Part shown: piece after piece, positions 32,869 through 42,701 of the stretch | Numbering within the stretch: the stretch's first letter is position 1 | Layout: the number at the start of each line of letters is the position of its first letter | Assembly: GCA_902574995.1 (NCBI GenBank) | Contig: CACGPP010000007.1 | Span: forward strand, 1 to 61,241 | DNA length: 61,241 bases | Direction of reading: 5' to 3' | DNA from: an uncultured Alphaproteobacteria bacterium | GTDB lineage: Bacteria > Pseudomonadota > Alphaproteobacteria > HIMB59 | Program-made: the position numbers and the translations under genes | The notes under the pieces: model-generated | The model's database searches: none | The model's input: only the letters and a program-made list of their open reading frames with translations | Told to the model about the DNA's origin: nothing

Positions 32869-33681
32869 TTAAATATTAATCGATGATTGATAAACTAACT
32901 CTGCAGGACCTTGAAGGAATACCATCTTGTCCTTGATTTCTGTTTTTAATACTGATCGTTCAGTAACCACTTCGATTTTAGAGGACACAAAGTCATTATG
33001 ATTTAAAACAAAAGCAGTAGCACAAGTTCCTGAACCACATGCTAGTGTATGTCCGCCACCTCTCTCCCAAAATAATACTTTCACTTTAGATTTTTTTAAT
33101 ACCTCTACAAAAGTAATATTAGCTTGATCAGGAAATAATTTATTTTTTACAAGTGAAGGCCCTAATATATTTAATTTAATTAACTTTAAATTCTTTACTA
33201 ATACTACACAATGAGGATTTCCAATATTTGCCCCCATTATTTTTATTAACCCAGGTATCTTTATTCTTTTAATTTGAATACTTTGAGAGTCCATTTTTTT
33301 TGATAAAGGAATTTTTTTCCAATCTAATGTTACTTCCCCAACATTGATTTTGTATTCCTTTTGAGTTTTTTTACCAAAATGTAAAAATTTATGAGTTTTT
33401 ATGACTGCCTTTTTAACTTTTTTTACTTCAACTAAAAATTTGTAGGCACATCGCAATCCATTCCCACAATTTTTCCCAAGTGAGCCATCTGAGTTATAAA
33501 ATGTAACTTGATAATATGAATTGATTTTTTTTAATAAAATTAATTGATCGCAACCTACCCCAAAACGCCTGTCGCAAAGTTTTTTAATAACCTTTTTTGA
33601 CTTTCTAATGAAATCAACGTTTTTATCCACAATAATAAAGTCATTTCCTGCTCCTTGAGCTTTCATAAAAGGTATTTTCAT
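32869..33681 (-). CDS. dapF: Diaminopimelate epimerase
   Basis: The enzyme converts LL- to meso-diaminopimelate for lysine and peptidoglycan. The two catalytic Cys stand in GKNCGNGLR and ACGSGTCATAF; FMKAQGAGNDFIIVD is the N-terminal signature. Start ATG 33681 (MKIPFMKAQG) is preferred to the longer frame from 33711 because DapF normally begins a few residues before KAQGAGNDF. The insert rich in Lys around residues 90-120 (KKAVIKTHKF) is AT-bias-like. Confidence 0.93.
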   Translation of the reverse strand: MKIPFMKAQGAGNDFIIVDKNVDFIRKSKKVIKKLCDRRFGVGCDQLILLKKINSYYQVTFYNSDGSLGKNCGNGLRCAYKFLVEVKKVKKAVIKTHKFLHFGKKTQKEYKINVGEVTLDWKKIPLSKKMDSQSIQIKRIKIPGLIKIMGANIGNPHCVVLVKNLKLIKLNILGPSLVKNKLFPDQANITFVEVLKKSKVKVLFWERGGGHTLACGSGTCATAFVLNHNDFVSSKIEVVTERSVLKTEIKDKMVFLQGPAELVYQSSINI

Positions 33682-33730
33682 AGACCAACTATAGTGATAT
33701 AAATTCCCCACTAAATAAAGAAAAAATTAG

Positions 33731-33770
33731 TCGGCCGATGAGTATCATTCGCCGATTTTTTTTATTTTTT
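33731..33770 (+). promoter_or_regulatory. Terminator-like hairpin in the ffh leader
   Basis: TCGGC (33731-33735) pairs with GCCGA (33751-33755), and ATGA with TCAT inside after a two-base mismatch. Eight T (33756-33763) then A and six more T follow, three bases before the ffh ATG. No plus-strand gene ends upstream, so this sits in the ffh 5' leader and could be an attenuator. Confidence 0.6.
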
Positions 33771-33772
33771 AA

Positions 33773-35125
33773 ATGTTAGAAAATATAACAAATAAGATAA
33801 CCGGAATTTTTCAAGGTCTCTCAAATAAAGGCGCTATCACTGAAAAAGATTTAGAGACAACCCTGCGAGAGGTTAGAGTTGCTTTGTTAGAGGCTGATGT
33901 CTCTCTTAAAGTATCTAAAGATCTTATTAAAAAAATCCAAGAAAAAGCACTTGGTCAAAAAGTAATTGAAAACGTCCAGCCAGGACAACAAATAATTAAA
34001 ATAGTAAGTGATGAACTAACAGAAATACTTGGTGTTCAAAGTAGCGAGCTAAACTTTAAAAATAAACCCTCAACTTTTTTAATGTGTGGTCTGCAGGGTG
34101 CAGGTAAAACAACATCAATTGCAAAACTTGCTCATTACTGTCAAAATTCTCTTAATAAATCTGTAGCACTTGTGTCAACAGATTTAAGAAGACCAGCCGC
34201 TATAGACCAACTTCGTATTTTATCTCAAAAAAATAATATTCAGTTTATCGAGCCAATAAATGATAATATAAAAGATATTGTCAATAATGCACTTGAACAA
34301 AGTAAAAAACTTTTATCGGATGTTTTAATTATAGATACCTCAGGTCGAATTAGTACAGATGAGGAATTACTTTTAGAACTAAAAACAATTCATGATCTAG
34401 CAAAACCACAAGAGAATTTACTTGTTTTAGACTCAATGATGGGTCAACAAGCCCTAAGCGTTGTAGAGTCTTTTAACTCCACAGCACCACTTACTGGATT
34501 TATATTAACAAGATTAGACGCAGACCCAAGAGGAGGAGTTGCACTTTCAGCAAAATATCAAACAGGTTTGCCAATTCGTTTCTTCGGATCAGGAGAAAAT
34601 ATTGAAGATTTTGAAGTTTTTCACCCAGAGAGAATAGCTTCTAGAATTCTTGGTATGGGAGATGTTGTTTCATTAGTTGAAAAAGCACAAAAAGATTTTG
34701 ATCAAAAAGAAATGGAAAATCTCCAATCTCAGATGATGAGTGGGAAATTCAATATGAATGATCTTTTAAAACAGTTTACTCAAATGAAAAAAATGGGCGG
34801 AATGTCTGGACTAATGTCACACATGCCAGGTGTCAGCAAAATTAAAAATATGATGGAGAGTGGAGATTTTGACGAAAAAGTTATTGATCATCAAATAGCA
34901 ATTATTTGCTCAATGACAACAGAAGAAAGAGTTGATCCTGATTTACTAAAAGCTTCAAGAAAAAGAAGAATAGCAACAGGGTCTGGTAGACAGGTACACG
35001 AGGTCAACAGGCTTTTAAAACAATTTGAGCAAACTAAAAAACTTATGAAACAAGCTCAAAAACCAGGTTTTGCAAATAAAATAAAAAGTTTATTAGGCGG
35101 AAACCAAATGCCAACGATTGAATAA
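33773..35125 (+). CDS. ffh: Signal recognition particle protein Ffh
   Basis: The 450-residue GTPase has an N domain, G motifs GLQGAGKTTSIAKL, STDLRRPAAIDQL, DTSGR and LTRLDADPRGG, then the Met-rich M domain (FTQMKKMGGMSGLMSHMPG and SGSGRQVHEVNRLLKQF) that binds 4.5S RNA and signal peptides. It starts the plus-strand run ffh-rpsP-rimM-trmD-rplS. ATG follows a T-run with no Shine-Dalgarno. Confidence 0.96.
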   Translation: MLENITNKITGIFQGLSNKGAITEKDLETTLREVRVALLEADVSLKVSKDLIKKIQEKALGQKVIENVQPGQQIIKIVSDELTEILGVQSSELNFKNKPSTFLMCGLQGAGKTTSIAKLAHYCQNSLNKSVALVSTDLRRPAAIDQLRILSQKNNIQFIEPINDNIKDIVNNALEQSKKLLSDVLIIDTSGRISTDEELLLELKTIHDLAKPQENLLVLDSMMGQQALSVVESFNSTAPLTGFILTRLDADPRGGVALSAKYQTGLPIRFFGSGENIEDFEVFHPERIASRILGMGDVVSLVEKAQKDFDQKEMENLQSQMMSGKFNMNDLLKQFTQMKKMGGMSGLMSHMPGVSKIKNMMESGDFDEKVIDHQIAIICSMTTEERVDPDLLKASRKRRIATGSGRQVHEVNRLLKQFEQTKKLMKQAQKPGFANKIKSLLGGNQMPTIE

Positions 35126-35143
35126 ATACAGAAGGGAGAAATC

Positions 35144-35737
35144 ATGGCGACAAAAATAAGACTAGCAAGAGGAGGTTCAAAAAAAAGACCTTTCTATAGA
35201 ATTGTGGTTGCAGATGAGAGAGCACCAAGAGACGGTAACTTCATTGAAAAAATTGGCAACTTCAATCCAATGGTTCCCAAGGATCACAAGGAAAGAGTAA
35301 TGCTTAGCAAAGAAAGAGCTGAACATTGGCTTAAGGTTGGAGCGCTGCCAACAGAAAGAGTTCAAAAAATTCTCTCTGAATTAGGAATGATGGAAGCTCC
35401 AAAAATAACTGAGAAAACAAAAAAGCATTTACCAAAGGCAAAAGCTCAAGAAAGAGTTAAAGCGAAAGAGGAAGCAGTATCAAAAGCTGCTGAAGATGCT
35501 AAAGCTACTGAAGAAGCAGCTAAAGTAGAGGATGAAAAACCTACTGAGGAGGTAGCTACTACAGAAGAACAACCGCCTGTGGAAGAAGCAGCAGCTGAAA
35601 AACCAGCTGAAGAAGTAAAGACAGAGGAGACATCTGAGCCGGAGGAAAAGAGAGAAGAAGTTCCTGCAAAAGAAGAGCCTAAAGAGGAAGAGGGTTCAAC
35701 TGAGGTTTCAGAGGATAAACCCGAAACTAAAGAGTAA
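35144..35737 (+). CDS. rpsP: 30S ribosomal protein S16 with long Glu/Ala-rich tail
   Basis: Residues 1 to ~85 are S16 ([33 protein letters not shown]). Then about 110 residues are almost only Glu, Ala, Lys, Pro, Thr and Val ([20 protein letters not shown] type). Most S16 are 80-110 residues; alphaproteobacterial ones often have a short tail, but this one is exceptionally long and acidic. Good Shine-Dalgarno GGGAG before ATG. Confidence 0.95.
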   Translation: MATKIRLARGGSKKRPFYRIVVADERAPRDGNFIEKIGNFNPMVPKDHKERVMLSKERAEHWLKVGALPTERVQKILSELGMMEAPKITEKTKKHLPKAKAQERVKAKEEAVSKAAEDAKATEEAAKVEDEKPTEEVATTEEQPPVEEAAAEKPAEEVKTEETSEPEEKREEVPAKEEPKEEEGSTEVSEDKPETKE

Positions 35738-35743
35738 TTACTT

Positions 35744-36241
35744 GTGACTCCCTTTGAGAAGCGTTTCATACAAGTTGGTGTAATTGGCAGACCTAAAGGA
35801 ACAAAGGGTCTGCTAAGGTTTCACAGTTATTTAAATGATGATCGTGATGTAAATCAATTTAAAAGATTTTATTTAGATAATGAAAAAACTGTTAACTTAA
35901 AACTAGTATCTTTTGATAAAAAAAGCCCACTTATAACAATCGACGAAATAAATAATAGAACAGACATTGAAAAGTTTGTTAATAAAAAAATTTTTTTAAA
36001 AAAAGAACAACTATCACCAGTAAAAGGAAATGAATATTATTTCCACGATTTAGAGGGCCTTGAGGTATTTGATAATAAAGACCAGATAGTTGGAGAAGTT
36101 GCTTCAGTTGTAAATTTTGGCGCAGGGGATTTATTGGAAATATATTTTTTTAAAAGTAAAAAAAAGGAATTTTTCAGATTTACTGAACAAAACTTTCCAT
36201 TTGTAAATATTAAAGAAAAAAAAATTATAATTAAAAATTAA
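35744..36241 (+). CDS. rimM: Ribosome maturation factor RimM
   Basis: The 165-residue protein has the N-terminal barrel (QVGVIGRPKGTKGLLRFHSY) and the PRC-like second domain (YFHDLEGLEVFDN, GEVASVVNFGAGDLLEI). RimM helps 30S head assembly around S19. The start is GTG at 35744, six bases after rpsP; the stop TAA shares one base with the trmD ATG. Confidence 0.94.
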   Translation: MTPFEKRFIQVGVIGRPKGTKGLLRFHSYLNDDRDVNQFKRFYLDNEKTVNLKLVSFDKKSPLITIDEINNRTDIEKFVNKKIFLKKEQLSPVKGNEYYFHDLEGLEVFDNKDQIVGEVASVVNFGAGDLLEIYFFKSKKKEFFRFTEQNFPFVNIKEKKIIIKN

Positions 36242-36966
36242 TGTTAAAATTCAATATCCTTACTTTATTTCCAGAAGTTTTTCCTGGAATTTTACAACAT
36301 GGCTTGTTGGGCAAAGCTTTGTCAAAAAATCATTTCGAAATCAATACTATCAACATAAGAGATTACAGTGATTTATCTGCGAACTCTGTTGATGATAAAC
36401 CATTTAGTGGTGGCGCAGGTATGGTATTAAGACCTGATATAATTTCAAAATCTATCGAAGCAAACTTTAATAAAAATGAATTAGATAGCTGTATTAAAAT
36501 ATGTTTTTCTGCCAAAGGTAAAAAACTCACTCAAAAAAAATTAACTAATTATAATTTAAATCAAGATTTTATCTTACTGAATGGTAGATATGAGGGCATT
36601 GACCAAAGAGTAATTGATTATTATGAATTTCAAGAGATTTCTGTGAGCGATGTCATTTTAAACGGAGGAGAGATAGCATCATTATTATTTATTGAGGCGT
36701 TAATGAGACTTCAACCTGGTGTTCTTGGAAATAATGATACCCACACTATTGAGTCATTTCAAAATGGACTAGTTGAACATGATCAATTCACTAGACCAAA
36801 CCCATGGATAACCCCTGATCATTCAGAAATAGAAGTACCTTCCATACTCGTGAGTGGTAAACATGCTGATATAGATCTTTGGAAACACCAAAATTCGTTG
36901 GAAAATACTGAAAAAAATAGACCAGATTTATTTAAAAACTATTTAAAAAAAAACAAAAATGAGTAG
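36241..36966 (+). CDS. trmD: tRNA (guanine-N1)-methyltransferase TrmD
   Basis: The 241-residue knotted methyltransferase has FNILTLFPEVFPG, the DDKPFSGGAGMVLRPD loop, LNGRYEGIDQRVIDYY and the SAM-knot stretch VSDVILNGGEIASLLFIEAL. It makes m1G37, which fits the G37 seen in tRNA-Arg(TCG). The family usually reads SIGDYVL where this one has SVSDVIL. Standard neighbourhood rimM-trmD-rplS. Confidence 0.95.
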   Translation: MLKFNILTLFPEVFPGILQHGLLGKALSKNHFEINTINIRDYSDLSANSVDDKPFSGGAGMVLRPDIISKSIEANFNKNELDSCIKICFSAKGKKLTQKKLTNYNLNQDFILLNGRYEGIDQRVIDYYEFQEISVSDVILNGGEIASLLFIEALMRLQPGVLGNNDTHTIESFQNGLVEHDQFTRPNPWITPDHSEIEVPSILVSGKHADIDLWKHQNSLENTEKNRPDLFKNYLKKNKNE

Positions 36967-37016
36967 AATATGCCGCTCTGATACCGCCCATATATTAATA
37001 TTGGATGGAGTACACA

Positions 37017-37688
37017 ATGAATGAAATTATTAAAAATTACGAACAATCACAAATTCAGCAGATTTTAAAAAGTTCAAAGGTTTCAGACTTCGCGCCAGGT
37101 GACACTGTCAAAGTTAACGTTAAGATTAAAGAAGGAAATAAAGAGAGAGTGCAAGCATTTCAAGGTGTCTGTATTGGTAAAAAAAATAACGGTCTTAATT
37201 CTTCATTTACTGTTAGAAAAATTTCTAGTGGTGAAGGTGTTGAAAGGGTTTTTCCATTATACAGTAATGTTATCGACTCAATCGAACGTGTAAAAGTTGG
37301 TGATGTAAGAAGAGCTAAATTATATTATCTAAGAGGTTTGTCTGGCAAAAAAGCAAGAATTGCAGAAAGAACTGACGGTCGATCATATGATGATAACCAA
37401 TTTGTATCCACAATCGAAGATGCTGAAGAAATTTCAGAGGTTAGTGCTGAAGAAAATAAATCAGATACACCTGTAACTGACGAAACACCAAAGGAAGAGG
37501 CTAAAGAGACTAAAACAGAGGAAACTTCATCTCAAGAAGCCCCTAAGTCTGAAGACAACTCTAAAGAAGAAATTAAAGAAACTAAATCAGAGGAATCATC
37601 ACCACAAGAAGAACCCAAAGTTGAAGATGAGCCAAAAGAGGAAAAGCCTGTAGAGAAAAAAATAGAAGAGGCAGAAACTAAAAGCTAA
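37017..37688 (+). CDS. rplS: 50S ribosomal protein L19 with long acidic tail
   Basis: Residues 1 to ~115 form L19 ([39 protein letters not shown]). The remaining ~105 residues are Glu/Lys/Ser/Thr-rich repeats ([20 protein letters not shown] type). Normal L19 is ~115-130 residues. ATG 37017 is preferred to 37005 since GGAG lies seven bases upstream and MNEIIKNYE is the usual beginning. Confidence 0.95.
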   Translation: MNEIIKNYEQSQIQQILKSSKVSDFAPGDTVKVNVKIKEGNKERVQAFQGVCIGKKNNGLNSSFTVRKISSGEGVERVFPLYSNVIDSIERVKVGDVRRAKLYYLRGLSGKKARIAERTDGRSYDDNQFVSTIEDAEEISEVSAEENKSDTPVTDETPKEEAKETKTEETSSQEAPKSEDNSKEEIKETKSEESSPQEEPKVEDEPKEEKPVEKKIEEAETKS

Positions 37689-37698
37689 AAGTATTATC

Positions 37699-39108
37699 TT
37701 GAGCAACCAAGGCCCAAAAACACTTTTTGATAAAATCTGGTCTGAGCATCTTGTCGGTCAAAGAGAAGATGGGACTAATCTTTTATATATTGATCGTCAT
37801 TTAGTTCATGAAGTAACTAGCCCTCAAGCTTTCGAAGGATTAAAACTATCCAATCGTCCTGTTCATAGACCAGAGGCTACGATAGCTGTCGCAGACCATA
37901 ATGTTCCTACTATAAATAGACAAAATATTGAGGACCCACAAAGTAAAATTCAAGTCGAAACTTTAGCAAAAAACACTAAAGAGCATGGAATTCAATATTT
38001 TGATTTAATGGACCAAAGACAAGGTATTGTTCATATCATTGGTCCTGAGCAGGGAATTACCCAACCGGGCATGACAATTGTCTGTGGAGACAGTCACACC
38101 TCTACCCATGGAGCTTTCGGAGCTCTCGCTTTTGGTATCGGAACAAGTGAAGTTGAGCATGTTCTGGCTACGCAAACAATTGTTCAAAATCCTGCAAAAA
38201 ATATGAGAATTTCGGTCAATGGTGAACTTCCTTTTGGTGTAAATTCTAAAGATTTAATCTTGTACATAATTGGAAAAATTGGAACAGCTGGAGGAACTGG
38301 TCATGTAATTGAGTATGCTGGTTCATCTATTATGGGCCTTTCAATGGAAGGCAGAATGACTATATGTAATATGAGCATTGAAGCTGGTGCTCGCGCCGGT
38401 TTAATTAGCCCAGATCAAACAACTTTTAATTATATAAAAGGCAGACCTTATGCTCCCGGAACTGAACACTGGGATCAAGCAGTAGAATACTGGTCATCTC
38501 TTCCCTCAGATAATGATGCAAATTACGATCATGAAATAGTTATAGATAGTTCAGAAATTGACCCAATGGTGACATGGGGAACTAGCCCTGAGGATGTTGT
38601 GTCAGTGAAAGGCACGGTGCCAAATCCAAGTAGTGCTAAAACAGAAAATAAAAAGAAAAGTATTGAAAGATCACTTGAGTATATGGGTCTTAAGCCCGGA
38701 ACAAAAATTACAGACATAAAATTAGATAAAATATTTATTGGCTCTTGCACAAATGGTCGAATTGAGGATTTAAGAAAAGTTGCATCTATTGTTAAGGACA
38801 AAAAGATTGCTTCACACGTTCAAGCAATGATAGTACCAGGATCAGGCTTAGTTAAAAAACAAGCAGAAGAAGAAGGAATTGATATAATTTTAAAAGATGC
38901 TGGCTTCGAATGGAGAGAGGCTGGATGTTCAATGTGCCTTGGTATGAATCCCGATCAATTAAAACCAGGTGAAAGGTGCGCATCAACTTCTAATAGAAAT
39001 TTTGAAGGTAGACAAGGCCGAGGTGGTAGAACTCATTTAATGAGTCCTGAGCTTGCTGCGGCATCTGCTATTACTGGAAACATTTCAGATATAAGAGATT
39101 TTACATAA
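37699..39108 (+). CDS. leuC: 3-isopropylmalate dehydratase large subunit
   Basis: The 469-residue protein has the aconitase-family Fe-S ligands in [12 protein letters not shown] and [11 protein letters not shown], and [19 protein letters not shown]. It isomerises 2- to 3-isopropylmalate in leucine synthesis with LeuD. The only start that keeps the N-terminus ([14 protein letters not shown]) is TTG at 37699, ten bases after rplS. leuD follows after one base. leuA is not in the window. Confidence 0.95.
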   Translation: MSNQGPKTLFDKIWSEHLVGQREDGTNLLYIDRHLVHEVTSPQAFEGLKLSNRPVHRPEATIAVADHNVPTINRQNIEDPQSKIQVETLAKNTKEHGIQYFDLMDQRQGIVHIIGPEQGITQPGMTIVCGDSHTSTHGAFGALAFGIGTSEVEHVLATQTIVQNPAKNMRISVNGELPFGVNSKDLILYIIGKIGTAGGTGHVIEYAGSSIMGLSMEGRMTICNMSIEAGARAGLISPDQTTFNYIKGRPYAPGTEHWDQAVEYWSSLPSDNDANYDHEIVIDSSEIDPMVTWGTSPEDVVSVKGTVPNPSSAKTENKKKSIERSLEYMGLKPGTKITDIKLDKIFIGSCTNGRIEDLRKVASIVKDKKIASHVQAMIVPGSGLVKKQAEEEGIDIILKDAGFEWREAGCSMCLGMNPDQLKPGERCASTSNRNFEGRQGRGGRTHLMSPELAAASAITGNISDIRDFT

Positions 39109-39109
39109 A

Positions 39110-39718
39110 ATGGATAAGTTTCATTCTTTAAAAGGTATCGCAGCTCCTTTACCAATTGTTAATATCGATACTGATATGATTATCCCAAAGCAATTTCTCA
39201 AAACAATTAAAAGAACTGGTCTTGGTGTAAGTTTGTTTTATGAGATGAGATATGATAACGATGGAAACCTTATTAAAGATTTTGTTTTGAATACATCTCC
39301 TTTTGATCAGTCAAAAATTTTGGTTGCTGGTGATAATTTTGGTTGTGGATCAAGTAGAGAACACGCCCCTTGGTCTCTTAAAGATTTTGGAATAAGAAGC
39401 GTAATTTCAACAAGTTTTGCAGATATTTTCTATAATAATTGCTTTCAAAATGGAATTTTACCGATAGTTGTCAGCCCTGAAAACCTCGATCAATTAATGA
39501 CAGCAGCTAAAAATCAAATTGAGTTCACTATCGACCTTCCGGAGCAAATCATTAAAGCTGGCAATCATTCAATCAATTTTGAAATTGAAGAATTCAGAAA
39601 AGAAAGACTTTTGCAGGGATTAGACGATATAGGCATTACCCTTGGTTACCAAGACAAAATTAATGCATACGAAGAGGATAAAAAAAATAAAAAACCTTGG
39701 TTATTTAAAAAAAATTAA
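39110..39718 (+). CDS. leuD: 3-isopropylmalate dehydratase small subunit
   Basis: The 202-residue swivel-domain partner of LeuC has [16 protein letters not shown] and [20 protein letters not shown], which bind substrate. The stop is directly followed by the leuB ATG. Length and motifs are normal for the proteobacterial type. Confidence 0.95.
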   Translation: MDKFHSLKGIAAPLPIVNIDTDMIIPKQFLKTIKRTGLGVSLFYEMRYDNDGNLIKDFVLNTSPFDQSKILVAGDNFGCGSSREHAPWSLKDFGIRSVISTSFADIFYNNCFQNGILPIVVSPENLDQLMTAAKNQIEFTIDLPEQIIKAGNHSINFEIEEFRKERLLQGLDDIGITLGYQDKINAYEEDKKNKKPWLFKKN

Positions 39719-40801
39719 ATGAGTTCTAAAATTTTAGTTTTACCTGGAGATGGCATAGGTGTGGAAGTTGCAGATCAAGCCATAAGAGTAATTGAAAAAT
39801 TAAATGAGCAAGGTCTTAATGCAAGTTATGAAAAAGATTTAGTTGGAGGCGCTTCATATGATGTTAATGGCGAACCTTTAACTAATTCTGTTTTAGAGAA
39901 AGCAAAAAATTCAGATGCTGTATTATTGGGAGCAGTTGGTGGATCAAAGTGGGATGAGGTTGAAAGATCAAAAAGACCAGAAGCTGGGCTTTTAGGTTTG
40001 AGGAAAGAATTAGAACTTTTTGCAAATCTGAGACCTGCATTAGTTTTTGATGCTCTTGTTTCAGCTTCAACTTTAAAAAATGAAGTGGTAAACAATTTAG
40101 ATATTATGATTGTAAGAGAATTGACTGGTGGAGTATATTTTGGTCAACCTCGAGGAATTGAAGACACACCAAATGGTAAGAAAGCGATCGACACACAAAT
40201 TTATTACGATTACGAAATAGATAGAATTGCCAGAGTTGCTTTTGATTTAGCCAGAAAAAGAAATAATAAAGTAACATCTGTTGAGAAAGCTAACGTTATG
40301 GAAACAGGTGTACTCTGGAGAGAAATTGTTAAAGAAACTCATAAAGATTTTTCAGATATTACACTAGAAAATATGTTAGCAGATAATTGTGCCATGCAAC
40401 TTGTCAGAAACCCAAAACAATTTGATGTAATAGTTACAGATAACCTCTTTGGAGATCTGCTGAGTGATTGTGCTGCTATGCTCACTGGTTCGCTTGGAAT
40501 GTTACCATCGGCATCATTAGGAGAAGAAAAAAATGGCAAAAGACATGGACTTTTTGAGCCCGTTCATGGAAGTGCCCCTGATATTGCAGGTCAAGATAAA
40601 GCAAATCCAATCGCTACCATTTTAAGTTTGTCTATGATGTTAAAATATAACCTCAATAAACCAGAGTTATCTTACAAAGTAGAAAGTGCTGTCCAAAAAA
40701 TTCTTTCTGAGGGTTACAGAACTGGAGACATTTACACAAATGAAGACCAAACTCTTGTTTCCTGTTCTAAAATGGGCGATTTAATAATTGAGAGAATTTA
40801 A
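39719..40801 (+). CDS. leuB: 3-isopropylmalate dehydrogenase
   Basis: The 360-residue NAD enzyme has LPGDGIGVEV, LLGAVGGSKWD, the RELTGGVYFGQPRG loop with the catalytic Tyr, and the metal-binding VTDNLFGDLLSD. It oxidises and decarboxylates 3-isopropylmalate. ATG is contiguous with the leuD stop, so leuCDB are translated as a block with asd behind. Confidence 0.95.
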   Translation: MSSKILVLPGDGIGVEVADQAIRVIEKLNEQGLNASYEKDLVGGASYDVNGEPLTNSVLEKAKNSDAVLLGAVGGSKWDEVERSKRPEAGLLGLRKELELFANLRPALVFDALVSASTLKNEVVNNLDIMIVRELTGGVYFGQPRGIEDTPNGKKAIDTQIYYDYEIDRIARVAFDLARKRNNKVTSVEKANVMETGVLWREIVKETHKDFSDITLENMLADNCAMQLVRNPKQFDVIVTDNLFGDLLSDCAAMLTGSLGMLPSASLGEEKNGKRHGLFEPVHGSAPDIAGQDKANPIATILSLSMMLKYNLNKPELSYKVESAVQKILSEGYRTGDIYTNEDQTLVSCSKMGDLIIERI

Positions 40802-40802
40802 G

Positions 40803-41834
40803 TTGGCTTCTTCTAAAAAACCTAAAATTGCTGTTGTCGGAGCAACCGGAAATGTTGGTAGAGAGGTTTTAGATATTATTGATGAAAAAGAAATTCAATA
40901 TTCTGATTTAATCGCTTTAGCTTCTTCTCGTTCTAAAGGAAGCACAATTGATTACGGAGAAAACAAGTCTGTTGTAGTAGCAGACTTAGCTGAATATGAT
41001 TTTTCTGATACTGACATAGCTATTTTTTCACCAGGTGCTAAAGTTTCAAGTGAGTTTGCTCCTAAAGTTGCTAAGCAAGGTTGTATAGTAATTGACAATA
41101 CCTCTCATTTTCGAACAGATCCAGATGTCCCATTAGTAGTCGCTGAGGTCAATCCTGAGGCGCTAAAAGACTTTAGAAAAAAAAATATCATTTCTAATCC
41201 TAATTGTTCAACTATGGGGATGCTAGTTGCGGTTAAACCTTTGCATGATCATTTCAAAGTTAAAAGAATTGTTGTTTCAACTTATCAATCAGTATCTGGT
41301 GCAGGTAAAGAAGCTGCAGATGAATTATTTAATCAAACTAAATCAATCTATGCAAATGAAGCAGTAGTGAAGGAAAAATTTACTAAACAAATTGCTTTTA
41401 ATGTTATCCCGCATATAGATGTTTTCCTAGAGGACGGTCAAACCAAAGAAGAGTGGAAAATGTACAATGAAACAAAAAAAATTCTTGATCAAAACATTGA
41501 ACTAACTGCAACTTGTGTTCGAGTACCAGTATTTATATCTCATTCACTATCTGTAAACATCGAGTTTGAAAAGCCTTATAACGAGGACCAGATAAGAGAA
41601 ATTTTTAAGAAATCCCCTGGTCTAAAAATGATCGATTACCGTGCTGATGAGGGGTACGTAACTCCGATTGAATCTGCAGGTTTAGACCCTGTCTACGTTA
41701 GCAGAATTAGAAGAGACCCTACTATTCCAAATGGTCTTAATTTCTGGTGCGTGTCTGACAATTTAAGAAAGGGAGCTGCTTTAAACACTGTACAAATAGC
41801 AGAAATCTTGATCAAAGATTATTTAAGCTCTTAG
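40803..41834 (+). CDS. asd: Aspartate-semialdehyde dehydrogenase
   Basis: The enzyme has the NADP motif VVGATGNVGREVLD, the catalytic Cys in SNPNCSTMGM, and RIRRDPTIPNGLNFW near the end. It makes aspartate semialdehyde for lysine/DAP, threonine and methionine. TTG at 40803 (one base after the leuB stop) is preferred; an in-frame TTG at 40788 would overlap leuB by 14 bases. The stop region overlaps the opposing kinase by 23 bases. Confidence 0.93.
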   Translation: MASSKKPKIAVVGATGNVGREVLDIIDEKEIQYSDLIALASSRSKGSTIDYGENKSVVVADLAEYDFSDTDIAIFSPGAKVSSEFAPKVAKQGCIVIDNTSHFRTDPDVPLVVAEVNPEALKDFRKKNIISNPNCSTMGMLVAVKPLHDHFKVKRIVVSTYQSVSGAGKEAADELFNQTKSIYANEAVVKEKFTKQIAFNVIPHIDVFLEDGQTKEEWKMYNETKKILDQNIELTATCVRVPVFISHSLSVNIEFEKPYNEDQIREIFKKSPGLKMIDYRADEGYVTPIESAGLDPVYVSRIRRDPTIPNGLNFWCVSDNLRKGAALNTVQIAEILIKDYLSS

Positions 41835-42612
41835 CTTTAAATCTTTTTTTTCTTTTTTGAGAACGTATTTTATTTTTTAGCAAAATATCATAAATATCAT
41901 TCGTAACATTTTCTAGTATTTCTCTTGTTGTATTTTTTTTGCAGATATAGTGAGCATATAAAGCTGTAGATTGGTCGCCAGCTCCATGAAATCTTTCTTT
42001 AAAATTTATGTAAGGTGTTTCTATGACAAAAATTTCTCTTTTATTACAAATAATATTTAATATTTTTTTATTTTTTGGAATGCTTCTTATTAATACTTGA
42101 CTATTAAACTTCCTCGTAAACGATTTGAGGTCAGTTATGATCTCGCTAATACTATAGTTTTTTACATCTTTATTATTTAAGTATGACCACTCAAAAAAAT
42201 TTGCTGATATATATTTAACTTTTTTTATTACTTTTTTAAAAAAATTTGCAACGTCTTTTTCTACATATAGACCTATTCCTATATCTCCCATTACAGGGTC
42301 TAAAACAATTCTATTTTGCAAATTAATAATTTTACCAATCGATTTTGAAATCTTTGAGTTGGGTGTGTAACCAATAATTGTTAAATCATTTAAGCTTAAT
42401 TTATATGTTTTCCTGACTTTATTAAAAATTACCCATGGATTTAAACTGTAGTTATTGATTTGAAGGGTGCCCTTTACAGCTTTATGAGATGTTAAAATTA
42501 CAGTCGGTATCTCATAAATGTTATAACCTTTGTCACTTAAGATTGATCGAGCGGCATGATTTCCAACTTTATCATTTAAGACAGTAGACTGAATACTAAC
42601 TATATTCCTCAT
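41812..42612 (-). CDS. Pyridoxal kinase (PdxY/PdxK type)
   Basis: The 266-residue ribokinase-fold protein starts IVSIQSTVLNDKVGNHAA, close to SIQSHVVYGHVGNSAA of PdxY. It has the ATP/metal motif VLDPVMGDIGIGLY and a GAGD anion hole (FHGAGDQSTALYAHY, usually GTGD). It phosphorylates pyridoxal in vitamin B6 salvage. The C-terminal 30 residues are very Lys/Arg-rich. Some motif drift, so substrate choice is less certain. Confidence 0.85.
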   Translation of the reverse strand: MRNIVSIQSTVLNDKVGNHAARSILSDKGYNIYEIPTVILTSHKAVKGTLQINNYSLNPWVIFNKVRKTYKLSLNDLTIIGYTPNSKISKSIGKIINLQNRIVLDPVMGDIGIGLYVEKDVANFFKKVIKKVKYISANFFEWSYLNNKDVKNYSISEIITDLKSFTRKFNSQVLIRSIPKNKKILNIICNKREIFVIETPYINFKERFHGAGDQSTALYAHYICKKNTTREILENVTNDIYDILLKNKIRSQKRKKRFKAKSLNNL

Positions 42613-42701
42613 ATTTTTGTATCTATTTCTTCAAAGGTTGTCATTGTTTCCACAATAATATAAAAAATACGCATTAAGAATTTTAATTAAAGGAAATAAA
42701 T

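Noticed and set aside
33731-33770. Terminator for dapF
   Set aside because: dapF is transcribed away from it on the minus strand and the T-run is on the plus strand.
35446-35769. Minus-strand Ser-rich frame opposite the S16 tail
   Set aside because: Antisense shadow of Glu codons; the plus frame is continuous with S16.
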